Of a stretch of DNA of 64,000 nucleotides, positions 26,491 to 35,368 are shown one piece after another. The stretch is taken from positions 21,871 through 85,870 of the forward strand of contig JAQUWU010000018.1 of the NCBI GenBank assembly GCA_028692715.1, in the 5' to 3' direction. The notes under the pieces were generated by a model. It searched no databases. It was not told where the DNA came from and worked only from the letters and a program-made list of their open reading frames with translations. Numbering within the stretch: the first letter of the stretch is position 1; every line of letters starts with the position of its first letter. The translations under genes and the position numbers were made by a program. This stretch comes from Paludibacter sp. GTDB taxonomy: Bacteria; Bacteroidota; Bacteroidia; Bacteroidales; Paludibacteraceae.

Positions 26491-27414
26491 CACGATTTTT
26501 TTATTTCGGAAATCAACCGACTCAAAAAAGAAAAGAATGCTATAATAATGGCTCACTATTATCAAATGAGCGATATACAAGATATTGCTGACGTTATTGG
26601 TGATAGTTTAGTTCTGGCACAAAAAGCAGCTAAAACGGATGCTGATATTATTGTACTTTGTGGTGTACATTTTATGGGTGAAACCGCTAAAATTCTATCG
26701 CCAACCAAAAAAGTATTAGTTCCCGACATAAATGCCGGATGCTCGTTGGCCGACAGTTGTCCTGCGGACGAGTTTGAAGCATTTACTAAAGCACACCCTG
26801 ATCATACAGTTATTTCGTATGTAAATACAACAGCAGCTGTAAAAGCGCTTACTGACGTAGTGGTGACATCTACAAATGCAAAAAAAATTGTCGATCAGTT
26901 TCCCAAAGATGCAAAATTAATTTTTGGACCAGACAGAAATTTGGGAAATTATATCAACAGTGTAACAGGTCGCGAGATGTTATTATGGGACGGAGCATGC
27001 CATGTTCACGAGAAATTCTCTGTTGAAAAGTTGGTGAAATTAAAATTAGAACATCCAAAAGCTGAATTGCTTGCTCACCCAGAATGTAAGAAAACAGTTT
27101 TACTGATGGCAGATTTCATAGGTTCTACTCAGGCTTTATTAAATTACGCTACAAATTCCGACAAAAAGACATTTTTGGTTGCAACCGAAAGTGGAATTTT
27201 GCACGAAATGCAAAAACAAAATCCGGATAAAGAATTTATACCTGTACCTCCCAATGACAGTACTTGTGCCTGCAACGAATGTAATTTTATGCGGTTAAAT
27301 ACCCTGGAAAAACTTTATCAGTGTTTGTTGACAGAAACTCCGGAAATTTTGGTGGATGAAGAAATAAGAGTAAAAGCGGTAAAACCTATTTTGAGAATGT
27401 TGGAAATGAGTTAA
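26437..27414 (+). CDS. nadA: Quinolinate synthase A
   Basis: A 325-residue enzyme of de novo NAD synthesis that condenses iminoaspartate with dihydroxyacetone phosphate to quinolinate, using a [4Fe-4S] cluster. Visible motifs include [33 protein letters not shown] (C75), [12 protein letters not shown] (C102), HPECKKTVL (C217) and the C-terminal [18 protein letters not shown]. The cluster ligands are probably one cysteine from each of the first, third and last motifs. The first 20 residues ([20 protein letters not shown]) come from a repeat element and have no role in the fold as known. No nadB or nadC lies beside it. Confidence 0.95.
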   Translation: MNSNNQFSNLNSPLGVGGHDFFISEINRLKKEKNAIIMAHYYQMSDIQDIADVIGDSLVLAQKAAKTDADIIVLCGVHFMGETAKILSPTKKVLVPDINAGCSLADSCPADEFEAFTKAHPDHTVISYVNTTAAVKALTDVVVTSTNAKKIVDQFPKDAKLIFGPDRNLGNYINSVTGREMLLWDGACHVHEKFSVEKLVKLKLEHPKAELLAHPECKKTVLLMADFIGSTQALLNYATNSDKKTFLVATESGILHEMQKQNPDKEFIPVPPNDSTCACNECNFMRLNTLEKLYQCLLTETPEILVDEEIRVKAVKPILRMLEMS

Positions 27415-27482
27415 AATAAAATCACTTTATGTAAATTTTATACCGCTTTTGGTATAGGTTTTTCATTTAAAATTTTAATGAT

Positions 27483-27490
27483 TATATTTG
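27483..27490 (+). promoter_or_regulatory. -7 box of the methylase operon
   Basis: TATATTTG fits TAnnTTTG and lies 30 bases before the methylase ATG and 69 bases after the nadA stop, so the two-gene island has its own promoter. Confidence 0.6.
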
Positions 27491-27519
27491 CAAAGTATTA
27501 AAATAATAATTTTTTAAGT

Positions 27520-29850
27520 ATGAGAAATTTATCTGAAATAGATATTTGGAAAAGAAGTTTTGGACTTCTACCTATTCATTTGAATTCCATTACCATGGAA
27601 GATAAGTTCCTTATGCTTAATGGAGGTCAGGGTGATTTTTGTTTACAAACTAACAATTTAGAGGAAGATAAAACTGTTTATTTTTCACAATCTTGGTCTA
27701 CTAATACAAAAAATTATGTTGTAGTTGAAAAAAATGAAGTTAAAGTAATTAATTGGTTAAATGAAAGCCAAGAGTCAATACCAAAAATTCAGATTGAAAA
27801 CAAATTTGAAAAGTTTTATAGTTACCTTCTTTCAAAAAGTTATAAAACTGAAAATGATGTTATTCCTTTTATTGTTGATATATTTAGAAAATTTAGAAAT
27901 ATTACAAAAGAAAAAGACAATCCATCAGAAGCTCTAAATTTACTTTTTAGATTACTCATTAGCCTTGAAGATGATTATAATAAAATTGATTCTATTAAGT
28001 GGAATATAGACGATTGTGCAATACCTTATCAATTTGATTATTTTGTGGAACTTTTAAAACAAGGTATAAATTCAATAAGTCCACAATTAGATTTAATTTT
28101 AAGGCATTCTGCTGGTGCATTGTTTCAGGAAGCTCATAAAGAAGCTTTATATTTTAATTCACAGAGAGATTTATTTGGTAATGTTTCAAGTAATTTAATA
28201 ACTAAAAAGGAACTATATACAAGTATTCATTATACGCCACAGTATTTAGCGAGATCAATTGTTGAAAATAGTATAAATTTACTAGATTTATCCAAAGAGA
28301 TTATTAAAATTTTTGACCCAGCTTGTGGATCATCTGAATTTTTAATTGAAGCATTAAAACAAATTAAAAATAAAGGATATGAGGGAAAAATTTTAATAGA
28401 AGGATGGGATACATCAGAAAATGCTATAAGTACATCTAAATTTTTATTAAAATATGAACAAAGGTCCCAGTGGAATAATAAAAATTTAGAATTTAATATA
28501 AAGATAGTTGAAGATTCATTAACTGAAAATTGGGGTAATGATTATGATTTGATTTTAATGAATCCTCCGTTTGTATCTTGGGAATTATTAAAAGAAAAAT
28601 GTTCAAGAGATGCTGTTTTAGAAACCTTAGGAAGCAGCTTTAAAAAAGGTAAGCCAAATCAAGCAAGTGCTTTTTTTTACAAAGCAGTTAAGTCTTTAAA
28701 TGACAATGGAGTAATAGGATGTGTTCTTCCAACTTCAATATTTACTTTTGAGTCTTATTCATTATTAAGAAAACAAGTTAATGATATTTTATCTATCAAT
28801 ATAATTGGAAAATTAGGAAATTTTGTATTTGAAAATGCATTAACTGATGTTAGCTTTTTTATAGGTCAAAAACCAAAATCATCAAACATTCCTACTTTAT
28901 TATGGTGTAAAAATGAAAGAGGAATTGTTCAAGATGCTTTGAGAGATTTAAGAAAAATGAATGCCAATAATTTATCGACCGTTGAAGAAAAATATTATAG
29001 TATTTATACTCCATCTCTTTTTCCAGTAATTTCTGAGAATTGGAAACTAATATCATTAAAAGAAGAAAAGCAATTAAAAAATATAGATTTATATTTATCG
29101 ATAGGAAAGCTTATAAAAGCTGGTGATATTTTTAGTTTTAATCAGGGAATGTTGGTTGGAATAAAGAATATCTTTAATATTTCAATTAATGATTATAAAG
29201 ATTTACCAAAAAATGAACAAAAATATTTTAGACCTCTTGCAACTAGTTCTTCAATTAAAGATGGGCAGTTGAATGTATCTGAATACATATGGTTTCCTTA
29301 CAATAATAAAGGTATCATAATAAAAACAGAAGAAGATTTAAAAGAATTATCATTTTATAAAAATGTATTAGAACCCAATAAAAATTTATTAAAATCACGT
29401 AAAGGTATCAAAGATTGGTGGGGGTTGACAAGACCGAGGAATTGGCAATTTGAAAGTTCTAATAGACTTTTTTCAAATAGATTTGGAAATTCTTCTTCTT
29501 TTGCTTTCGATAATGAAGGAAATACTATAATCGAAGAGGGAAATGCATGTATTCCTAAGAAAAATTTTGATTTAGATGATTACTATTTTTATCTAGCATG
29601 TTTTTCAAGTAATTTATTTGACCAGTTATTGTCAATTTATTCAAAGCAATTAGCTGGAGGAAATTGGTATGATTTAGGTGCAAAATACACTAGAAATATT
29701 CCTATTCCTAATATTCATCAGGTAGAAGTAAAAGAATCAGAAGCATATTCAAAGCTCGTAGAATTAGGAAAAGAGTTAGAAATGGGTAATTCTTTTGTTA
29801 AGTCAGTTATTGATGAAATATTATTGAGTTTCTTCTATCCCAAAATGTAG
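27520..29850 (+). CDS. N6-adenine DNA methyltransferase, type II/IIG-like
   Basis: A 776-residue protein. SAM-binding motif I is DPACGSSEFLIEAL (from D266) and catalytic motif IV is LMNPPFVSW (N348-F351), typical of adenine-N6 methylases. The C-terminal half looks like a target-recognition region, and the tail GGNWYDLGAKYTRNIPIPNI is like that of Eco57I/type IIG enzymes. The N-terminal 230 residues (KFEKFYSYLLSKSYKTEND, FIVDIFRKFRN) are not recognised, and I see no PD-(D/E)xK nuclease motif. Codon use is much more AT-rich than in neighbouring genes, which suggests transfer. A small gene follows after 4 bases. A role in phage defence or DNA marking is likely but not shown. Confidence 0.87.
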   Translation: MRNLSEIDIWKRSFGLLPIHLNSITMEDKFLMLNGGQGDFCLQTNNLEEDKTVYFSQSWSTNTKNYVVVEKNEVKVINWLNESQESIPKIQIENKFEKFYSYLLSKSYKTENDVIPFIVDIFRKFRNITKEKDNPSEALNLLFRLLISLEDDYNKIDSIKWNIDDCAIPYQFDYFVELLKQGINSISPQLDLILRHSAGALFQEAHKEALYFNSQRDLFGNVSSNLITKKELYTSIHYTPQYLARSIVENSINLLDLSKEIIKIFDPACGSSEFLIEALKQIKNKGYEGKILIEGWDTSENAISTSKFLLKYEQRSQWNNKNLEFNIKIVEDSLTENWGNDYDLILMNPPFVSWELLKEKCSRDAVLETLGSSFKKGKPNQASAFFYKAVKSLNDNGVIGCVLPTSIFTFESYSLLRKQVNDILSINIIGKLGNFVFENALTDVSFFIGQKPKSSNIPTLLWCKNERGIVQDALRDLRKMNANNLSTVEEKYYSIYTPSLFPVISENWKLISLKEEKQLKNIDLYLSIGKLIKAGDIFSFNQGMLVGIKNIFNISINDYKDLPKNEQKYFRPLATSSSIKDGQLNVSEYIWFPYNNKGIIIKTEEDLKELSFYKNVLEPNKNLLKSRKGIKDWWGLTRPRNWQFESSNRLFSNRFGNSSSFAFDNEGNTIIEEGNACIPKKNFDLDDYYFYLACFSSNLFDQLLSIYSKQLAGGNWYDLGAKYTRNIPIPNIHQVEVKESEAYSKLVELGKELEMGNSFVKSVIDEILLSFFYPKM

Positions 29851-29854
29851 TTCT

Positions 29855-30460
29855 ATGCTCAATGCTAATCAACTCATTAAAGAAATTAACAATAAATGCA
29901 AGAATTATTTTCAGAATTCTCATTTTGAGTTAAAACCCTTTCCCAAAAATAATCTCTTCATTTATCGCATTGAAGGTTTTTCCTTTGCCTTAAATCGGAA
30001 CAAAAATAATTCTGAGAAAATTAAAGTTTTACATTGGTTTGATGATTTTTGGTTATTTATAGAAATGAGATTTATTGGTAATAATACATTTATTTCTTTA
30101 TCAATATTTCAAGGAAATGAACATGATGAAATTAAATATCAATTATTTAGAGCTGAATGGGATGATCATAATAATCCATATGAAAAACATCCACAACCTC
30201 ATTGGCATATAACTTCTGAATATACAATTGAGGAAAACTTTAAAGATTTTTCAAATAGTTTTGATGATGGTTCTTCGTTTTCAACATTTGAAACTGTTAA
30301 ATCAAAAATTATTGATGTAAAAAATATGCATTTTGCTATGAATGGAAACTGGCAAAACGGAGAATCTCATACACATATAATTGATGATAATAACAAGATA
30401 GTGAAATGGTTTCAAGGAATACTCAATCATTTAAGGGAAGAACTCGAATATGTTAAATAA
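29855..30460 (+). CDS. Unrecognised His-rich protein coupled to the methylase
   Basis: A 201-residue soluble protein starting 4 bases after the methylase stop, so expression must be coupled. I do not recognise a family. Two histidine clusters stand out: HPQPHWH (H112, H116, H118) and ESHTH (H172, H174) after HFAMNGNWQNG. Such clusters could bind a metal or form a nuclease- or phosphodiesterase-like site, but this is inference. The rest has alternating strands and helices and a C-terminal helix. It is as AT-rich as the methylase and was probably acquired with it. It may be an effector, specificity or modulator subunit. Confidence 0.75.
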   Translation: MLNANQLIKEINNKCKNYFQNSHFELKPFPKNNLFIYRIEGFSFALNRNKNNSEKIKVLHWFDDFWLFIEMRFIGNNTFISLSIFQGNEHDEIKYQLFRAEWDDHNNPYEKHPQPHWHITSEYTIEENFKDFSNSFDDGSSFSTFETVKSKIIDVKNMHFAMNGNWQNGESHTHIIDDNNKIVKWFQGILNHLREELEYVK

Positions 30461-30520
30461 AATTTTATTATATTGAAATTATTATAAAAACTACATCTTT
30501 TCTTTATAGTTAAAGTACAA

Positions 30521-30937
30521 ATGAAACCATCCACTATTTTAATCACATTTCTTTTTTTTATCTGCCCTTTAGTTTCCTTTTCTCAATATACATTAACCAT
30601 TGAAATTGCGGATTTGCGGAACAATAATGGAAATGTATTGTACGAGCTTTTTGACAAAGATCATAAAAGTTTAAAGCTTGGTACAGAAACCATTAAAAAT
30701 AAAAAATCTGTAATAGTTATAGAAAATTTAAAACCCGATAAATATGGTTTTAATTATATTCATGATGAAAATAAAAACAGAAAATTAGATACAAAAATGG
30801 TAATTATACCCAAAGAAGGTTATGGCTATTCCAACAATGTAGAAGCAAAATTTGGTCCTCCGGCTTTTGAAAAATGGATTTTTGAATTAAAGGATAATAT
30901 GAAAATGTTCTGTACTCCTACCTATCTTAATTATTAA
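30521..30937 (+). CDS. DUF2141 exported protein
   Basis: A 138-residue protein with signal peptide (1-21, ending SFSQ) and the DUF2141 pattern: LTIEIADLRNNNGNVLYELF, then LKPDKYGFNYIHDENKNRKLDT and the end FGPPAFEKWIFEL. It forms a small beta-sandwich in the periplasm or at the surface. No function is known. It is transcribed after the methylase pair with a 60-base gap and ahead of an FNR-type regulator. Confidence 0.8.
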   Translation: MKPSTILITFLFFICPLVSFSQYTLTIEIADLRNNNGNVLYELFDKDHKSLKLGTETIKNKKSVIVIENLKPDKYGFNYIHDENKNRKLDTKMVIIPKEGYGYSNNVEAKFGPPAFEKWIFELKDNMKMFCTPTYLNY

Positions 30938-31094
30938 TTTTATCAGGTTTCCTTATTTCTATTGGTCCATCTTTATAAGCTCTTGTAATTTCAGCAACAT
31001 TTAAAATTTCATTCCTTACTTCAATATTGAGTTTTATTATTTATCTAACATTCAAATATTTCTTATTTATTAAGTTTTTCTATTAAATAGTATC

Positions 31095-31102
31095 TATCTT
31101 TG
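31095..31102 (+). promoter_or_regulatory. -7 box of the FNR-type regulator gene
   Basis: TATCTTTG fits TAnnTTTG and ends 24 bases before the ATG. Confidence 0.55.
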
Positions 31103-31126
31103 TAAAAACGTATAAGATTTAAAGGC

Positions 31127-31858
31127 ATGACAAATAACACTTTACATTCAAAACAATTTCCCGAGATGGAAGGTTTTTCAGCAAAAACTGATTGCAATGT
31201 ATGTAAAGAAGCTTCAAAATGTTTTGTAAGAAAATTAGAAAAAAAAGAAGATTTTAATAATAAGAACAAATTTCATATTAGCTATAATAAGGGTGAAACT
31301 ATAATTAAGGAAGGTTCACATGTATCTAGAATTTTGTATGTTATCGATGGTTTAGTTAAAATTTATATTGAAGGACCCGATAAAAACATTATTATACGAT
31401 TATTGAAATCGGATGATTTTATAGAACTAACTTCTTTATTTGGTGATGATACTTATTATTTTTCTGCTACTGCACTAAAAGAAACAGTGGTATGTTCAAT
31501 TGAACCCAAAGATTTAAAAGAATTAATGATTCATTGTTGCAATTTTTCGCGTGAATTATCGAACTGGTATTGTACAAATTACAATACTATGCTTTCAAAA
31601 TGTCTGAATTTAGGGCTAAGACAGCTAAATGGAAAACTTGCAAATGTTTTATTATACTTAAACAGAGATGAATTTAAAGAAATTGATATTTTTTCGTATA
31701 TCAGTAGAAAAGATTTGGCCGAATTATCCGGAATGTCTCAGGAAAGTGTTGCGCGCATTTTGACTGAATTCAGCAAAGAAAATATTATTGAATTAAAAGG
31801 GAAAAAAATAGAAATTACGAATATGGAAATGCTTAAAATGATAAACCAAAAGGGCTAA
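31127..31858 (+). CDS. FNR-type transcription regulator with four-cysteine Fe-S signature
   Basis: A 243-residue Crp/Fnr protein: cyclic-nucleotide-like beta-roll (about 45-130), dimer helix (about 133-165) and winged helix (ISRKDLAELSGMSQESVARILTEF, about 187-210). Cysteines C23, C26 and C32 have the spacing C-x2-C-x5-C of the E. coli FNR cluster ligands, and C123 stands where FNR has C122. The recognition helix SQESVAR keeps the Glu and Arg that read TTGAT. It should therefore hold an oxygen-sensitive [4Fe-4S] cluster. A perfect FNR box lies 166 bases after its stop codon, before the next gene. Confidence 0.88.
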   Translation: MTNNTLHSKQFPEMEGFSAKTDCNVCKEASKCFVRKLEKKEDFNNKNKFHISYNKGETIIKEGSHVSRILYVIDGLVKIYIEGPDKNIIIRLLKSDDFIELTSLFGDDTYYFSATALKETVVCSIEPKDLKELMIHCCNFSRELSNWYCTNYNTMLSKCLNLGLRQLNGKLANVLLYLNRDEFKEIDIFSYISRKDLAELSGMSQESVARILTEFSKENIIELKGKKIEITNMEMLKMINQKG

Positions 31859-32016
31859 TTATTGATTATTCAAAATAATATATTGGAATTGTTGAAAATG
31901 AAAAAATATACTTACAAATCATATTATTATATTTAAATACTTATATATCAGATTAATATTATTATTTTAATAAATATATAAACCATTATTATAATTTTAA
32001 TTTCATAATCACTCAA

Positions 32017-32046
32017 AGAATAGTTTGATATATATCAAATTATTCT
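32017..32046. promoter_or_regulatory. FNR-box palindrome
   Basis: TTGATATATATCAA (32025-32038) matches the FNR consensus TTGATnnnnATCAA at all ten fixed positions. The symmetry continues outwards to AGAATAG and ATTATTCT with a single mismatched pair, giving a 30-base palindrome. It is about 90 bases before the start of the helical protein and would lie near -72 if TTACTTTG (about 32094-32101) is the -7 box. Confidence 0.8.
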
Positions 32047-32137
32047 TTCTTGTAATATAAGAGGATCAAGCTTAATTTCATATTTATTTCTGCTTACTTT
32101 GAATACCAATAAACTTATTTAAAGAAAGAACCGAAAA

Positions 32138-32629
32138 ATGTATAAACAAAAAAGTGAAATTATCCAATCAATTCAAACTTATCACATTCAGGTAGCTCAA
32201 TTATATCATAAAATTTACGAAAAGTTAGAAGAGGGTGAAATGAAAGAAATCATTCATGATCTTTACGAACACGAAATTTTTCGTAAAAATTATCTCGAAA
32301 GACATGTAATTATTGCAAAAGCAATGAATTGTTATTTAGAATTTCCCTGCGAAATATTACAAGATCAAATCACCTCATGTTTCAATAATGTAAATTTTAA
32401 TTCATCTTTAATGATGGATGAATTAATCAATTTAGAACTGCATTTTGATGATTGTCTGATAAAAATGTATAATATTTTGTCAGCAGAGAATGCATTGAGT
32501 GGGGAAATGGCAAATATTTTTTATTATATGCTCAAAAAGACTAAAAAAGAAGAAGCTATTTTTACTAAATTATTCACTAAATCAAATGCTAATATCCAAT
32601 TTGAACTTAAAAGTTTACATTGTGTTTAA
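32138..32629 (+). CDS. Helical, possibly ferritin-like protein under FNR control
   Basis: A 163-residue all-helical protein. Regular Glu/His spacing (SIQTYHIQVAQLYHKIYEKL, DLYEHEIFRKNYLERH, LINLELHFDDC) suggests a four-helix bundle such as the rubrerythrin/ferritin-like group, but I cannot assign a family with confidence. It also carries five scattered cysteines. The only upstream regulatory feature is the FNR-type palindrome, so it is probably switched by oxygen or nitric oxide through the neighbouring regulator. An iron, haem or oxygen-stress role would fit. Confidence 0.7.
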   Translation: MYKQKSEIIQSIQTYHIQVAQLYHKIYEKLEEGEMKEIIHDLYEHEIFRKNYLERHVIIAKAMNCYLEFPCEILQDQITSCFNNVNFNSSLMMDELINLELHFDDCLIKMYNILSAENALSGEMANIFYYMLKKTKKEEAIFTKLFTKSNANIQFELKSLHCV

Positions 32630-32708
32630 TAATGATTTTACTTATTGTTTATGTGACTTAAACAATTGTTATATAAATAATTAGAGAAATTATTTATATA
32701 TTTTTGTA

Positions 32709-32866
32709 ACTACTCAGCCCCCCAACCCCCTAAAGGGGGAGTTCTGGAGCGACATTCATCATTTATGCGCTTTAATTTGGCTGTTTTTTTGTGAAAATTA
32801 CATTTTTTTATTCTGCAATTTTCCCTAAAAACTTCAAATGAAGTACTTCTTGAAGTGCTGAGTAGT
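32709..32866. repeat. Inverted repeat enclosing one CCCCTAA/GGGG palindrome
   Basis: ACTACTCAGC (32709-32718) and GCTGAGTAGT (32857-32866) are perfect inverted repeats about 140 bases apart. Just inside the left arm is the palindrome CCCCCAACCCCCTAAAGGGGG (32718-32740). The second palindrome usually paired with it is missing here. Confidence 0.6.
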
Positions 32867-32940
32867 CACATATTTTTGCATATTATGTGTTTTATACAGG
32901 AATGAATAAATAGAAGAATATTTTTTTACAAAAATTACCA

Positions 32941-32990
32941 TTAATACCAACAGTACATTTTAAATTATTAAAATGTACTGTTGGTATTAA
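32941..32990. repeat. Perfect 22-bp stem-loop
   Basis: The arms 32941-32962 (starting TTAATACCAACAGTACA) and 32969-32990 pair without mismatch around a 6-base loop. It is followed by TTTTTGAG and stands alone about 180 bases before mnmH. It could be a terminator, a processed RNA or a remnant of transposon ends. Confidence 0.85.
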
Positions 32991-33129
32991 TTTTTGAGCG
33001 GTATGACAATCCGTTTTATAGCTGGAAAATTGAAATTAAAAATTTTGGTGTTTTTACTATCATTCCTTAATTTATAATTTTGATGTAGACTTAAAGTATG
33101 TTTCAATGCTGGAATTTATTTTATTAAAT

Positions 33130-33137
33130 TACTTTTG
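33130..33137 (+). promoter_or_regulatory. -7 box of the mnmH-selD operon
   Basis: TACTTTTG fits TAnnTTTG, 32 bases before the mnmH start. Confidence 0.5.
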
Positions 33138-33169
33138 TTGTTTCAATTATTTTATCAGAATTTTCAACA

Positions 33170-34180
33170 ATGGTCACAGAAATAAATATTGAAAATGTAT
33201 TTTCGCTTACTTGGCCTATAATTGATGTTCGTTCACCTGCTGAATTTGCAAAAGGACATATTCCGGGTGCAATAAATATTGCTCTTTTCGACAATGATGA
33301 GCGAGCTCATGTAGGTACTGTTTATGTTCAACAATCTAAAGAAGAGGCTACTAAACTCGGGTATGAATATGTAACTCCAAAACTTCAGAATTTTATAAAT
33401 GATGCTTTGAGTATTGCTCCCAATAGGAAAGTTATTGTTCATTGTTGGAGAGGAGGGATGCGTAGCCAAGCTTTTGCACAACATTTATCAGATAATGGTT
33501 TTGATGAAGTTAAAGTGATATTGGGAGGTTATAAAGCATACCGAAATTATGTTTTGGATAATTTGGCAACACCCGCAAAACTGAATATATTAGGTGGATA
33601 TACCGGTAGTGGTAAAACACCTATTTTGACTGAATTAAGTAAACTTGGGCATCAGGTAATTGATTTAGAAGGCTTGGCAAATCATAAGGGTTCTGCATTC
33701 GGTGGTATTGGTCAGCAAGAACAACCTACCGTGGAACAATTTGAAAATAATCTCAATAAAGAATTTCAGAAATTTGATACAAATAAGGTAATTTGGGTTG
33801 AAGATGAAAGTATTGATATTGGAAAAGTACAAATTCCAATGCCTTTTTATAAGCAAATGCAAAATTCTAACTTATATTTTATCGATATACCAAAAACAGA
33901 AAGAGCAAAAAAATTAGTTGCCGAATATGGCGTTTGTGATAAGCAAGAATTAGCTGACTCAATTCAGCGCATTTCAAAAAGACTCGGTGGTTTAAACGTA
34001 AAAAATGCTATTGAGAATTTAGAAATTGAAAACTATTTTGAAGTGGCAATGATAGTATTAATATATTATGATAAATTATATTTAAAAGCGAAAAATAATT
34101 CGAATTGGAAAAAAGTAATTCAAATTGATTTTCCTACAACAAATCACATTGAAAATGCATTTATAATTCATAATTTATAA
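33170..34180 (+). CDS. mnmH: tRNA 2-selenouridine synthase
   Basis: A 336-residue protein with an N-terminal rhodanese domain (about 10-130) whose catalytic Cys is C92 in IVHCWRGGMRSQAF, and a C-terminal P-loop domain with GGYTGSGKT (K149). MnmH replaces sulphur by selenium at position 2 of the wobble uridine in tRNAs for Lys, Glu and Gln via a geranylated intermediate, using selenophosphate. The gene lies 57 bases before selD, which makes that donor. Together with mnmG at 58.6 kb the window encodes both modifications of the same uridine. Confidence 0.95.
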   Translation: MVTEINIENVFSLTWPIIDVRSPAEFAKGHIPGAINIALFDNDERAHVGTVYVQQSKEEATKLGYEYVTPKLQNFINDALSIAPNRKVIVHCWRGGMRSQAFAQHLSDNGFDEVKVILGGYKAYRNYVLDNLATPAKLNILGGYTGSGKTPILTELSKLGHQVIDLEGLANHKGSAFGGIGQQEQPTVEQFENNLNKEFQKFDTNKVIWVEDESIDIGKVQIPMPFYKQMQNSNLYFIDIPKTERAKKLVAEYGVCDKQELADSIQRISKRLGGLNVKNAIENLEIENYFEVAMIVLIYYDKLYLKAKNNSNWKKVIQIDFPTTNHIENAFIIHNL

Positions 34181-34237
34181 AAGCAGATTCATTCATAAAA
34201 TAATTTTTATTCCATAACAAAACTTTATTCTTAATCA

Positions 34238-35269
34238 ATGAACGAAATTAAACTTACACAATACAGTCATGGTGCTGGATGTGGCTGCAAAATATCACCC
34301 AAGGTTTTAACTACTATCCTTCATACAAAACTTACTCCACTTATTGATCCTCAATTAATTGTAGGGAATGACAGCAGAGATGATGCAGCTGTTTATGATA
34401 TGGGAGATGGAACGGCAATAATTAGTACCACCGATTTTTTTATGCCCATTGTTGACGATCCTTTTACTTTTGGAAAAATAGCTGCCACCAATGCTATAAG
34501 CGATGTGTATGCAATGGGCGGAAAACCTATTTTGGCGATTGCAATTTTAGGCTGGCCTATTGATAAACTTGCACCGGAAATTGCGCAACAAGTACTCGAA
34601 GGAGGAAGATCAATCTGCACCGAAGCCGGTATTACTTTAGCAGGTGGGCACAGCATTGATAGTCCTGAACCAATATTTGGACTTGCAGTGACTGGAACCG
34701 TTGATCTTACAAAATTAAAACGTAACGATACTGCAACTGAAGGTTGTAAGCTTTACCTTACCAAACCATTGGGTGTTGGTATTTTTACAACTGCTCAGAA
34801 GCAAGGAAAATTATTGCCGGAACATGCTCATATTGCGCCTAATTCTATGTCGAAATTGAATAAAATAGGATTAGAATTAGCCAATATTTCGGGTATTAAA
34901 GCCATGACCGATGTGACTGGTTTTGGATTATTGGGTCATTTGACCGAAATGTGTGAAGGTAGTAAACTAACTGCTATCATAGAATTAGATAAAATTCCAA
35001 CTTTTGCAGATGTTCAACAATATATAAATCAAGGTTGTATTCCTGGAGGAACACATAGAAACTGGGATAGTTATGGGCATCATGTGCAACTGAAATCCGA
35101 CAGCGATAAATTGATTCTTTGTGATCCTCAAACCAGTGGTGGATTATTGATTGCTGTTGAAAATCAATCAGTTCCTGAATTAGAGGCATTGTTACGGGCA
35201 AATGATATAGAAACTATTTCGTTCGGAGAATTACAAAAACATTCAGACTATTTTATAAAAGTAGTTTAA
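34238..35269 (+). CDS. selD: Selenide, water dikinase (selenophosphate synthase)
   Basis: A 343-residue enzyme that makes selenophosphate from selenide and ATP. The N-terminal active-site loop is GAGCGCK with C15 and C17 as ordinary cysteines, so no in-frame UGA is used. Typical motifs follow: [46 protein letters not shown] and [13 protein letters not shown]. No selA, selB or tRNA-Sec gene is nearby. The selenium is probably used for tRNA by the adjacent mnmH rather than for selenoproteins, though genes outside the window could change that. Confidence 0.96.
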   Translation: MNEIKLTQYSHGAGCGCKISPKVLTTILHTKLTPLIDPQLIVGNDSRDDAAVYDMGDGTAIISTTDFFMPIVDDPFTFGKIAATNAISDVYAMGGKPILAIAILGWPIDKLAPEIAQQVLEGGRSICTEAGITLAGGHSIDSPEPIFGLAVTGTVDLTKLKRNDTATEGCKLYLTKPLGVGIFTTAQKQGKLLPEHAHIAPNSMSKLNKIGLELANISGIKAMTDVTGFGLLGHLTEMCEGSKLTAIIELDKIPTFADVQQYINQGCIPGGTHRNWDSYGHHVQLKSDSDKLILCDPQTSGGLLIAVENQSVPELEALLRANDIETISFGELQKHSDYFIKVV

Positions 35270-35368
35270 ATTTTAAAGCATTTAATTTTTTAATGAAGTA
35301 AAAACAAAATAGATAGAACATTGTTGTAAATTAAAACAATAAAAGTAACTAATATTTAAAATAAAATT

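Larger units (their letters stand above)
32630..33129. other. Gene-free stretch with palindromic elements
   Basis: About 500 bases without a plausible gene. It holds one half of the CCCCTAA/GGGG element, an outer inverted repeat and a separate 50-base hairpin, listed individually. Confidence 0.6.

Noticed and set aside
27520-29850. Type I HsdM subunit
   Set aside because: No hsdS or hsdR is adjacent and the C-terminal end resembles type IIG/Eco57I-like enzymes.
34238-35269. Selenocysteine-containing SelD
   Set aside because: The active-site codons are TGT and TGC (Cys), with no in-frame TGA.
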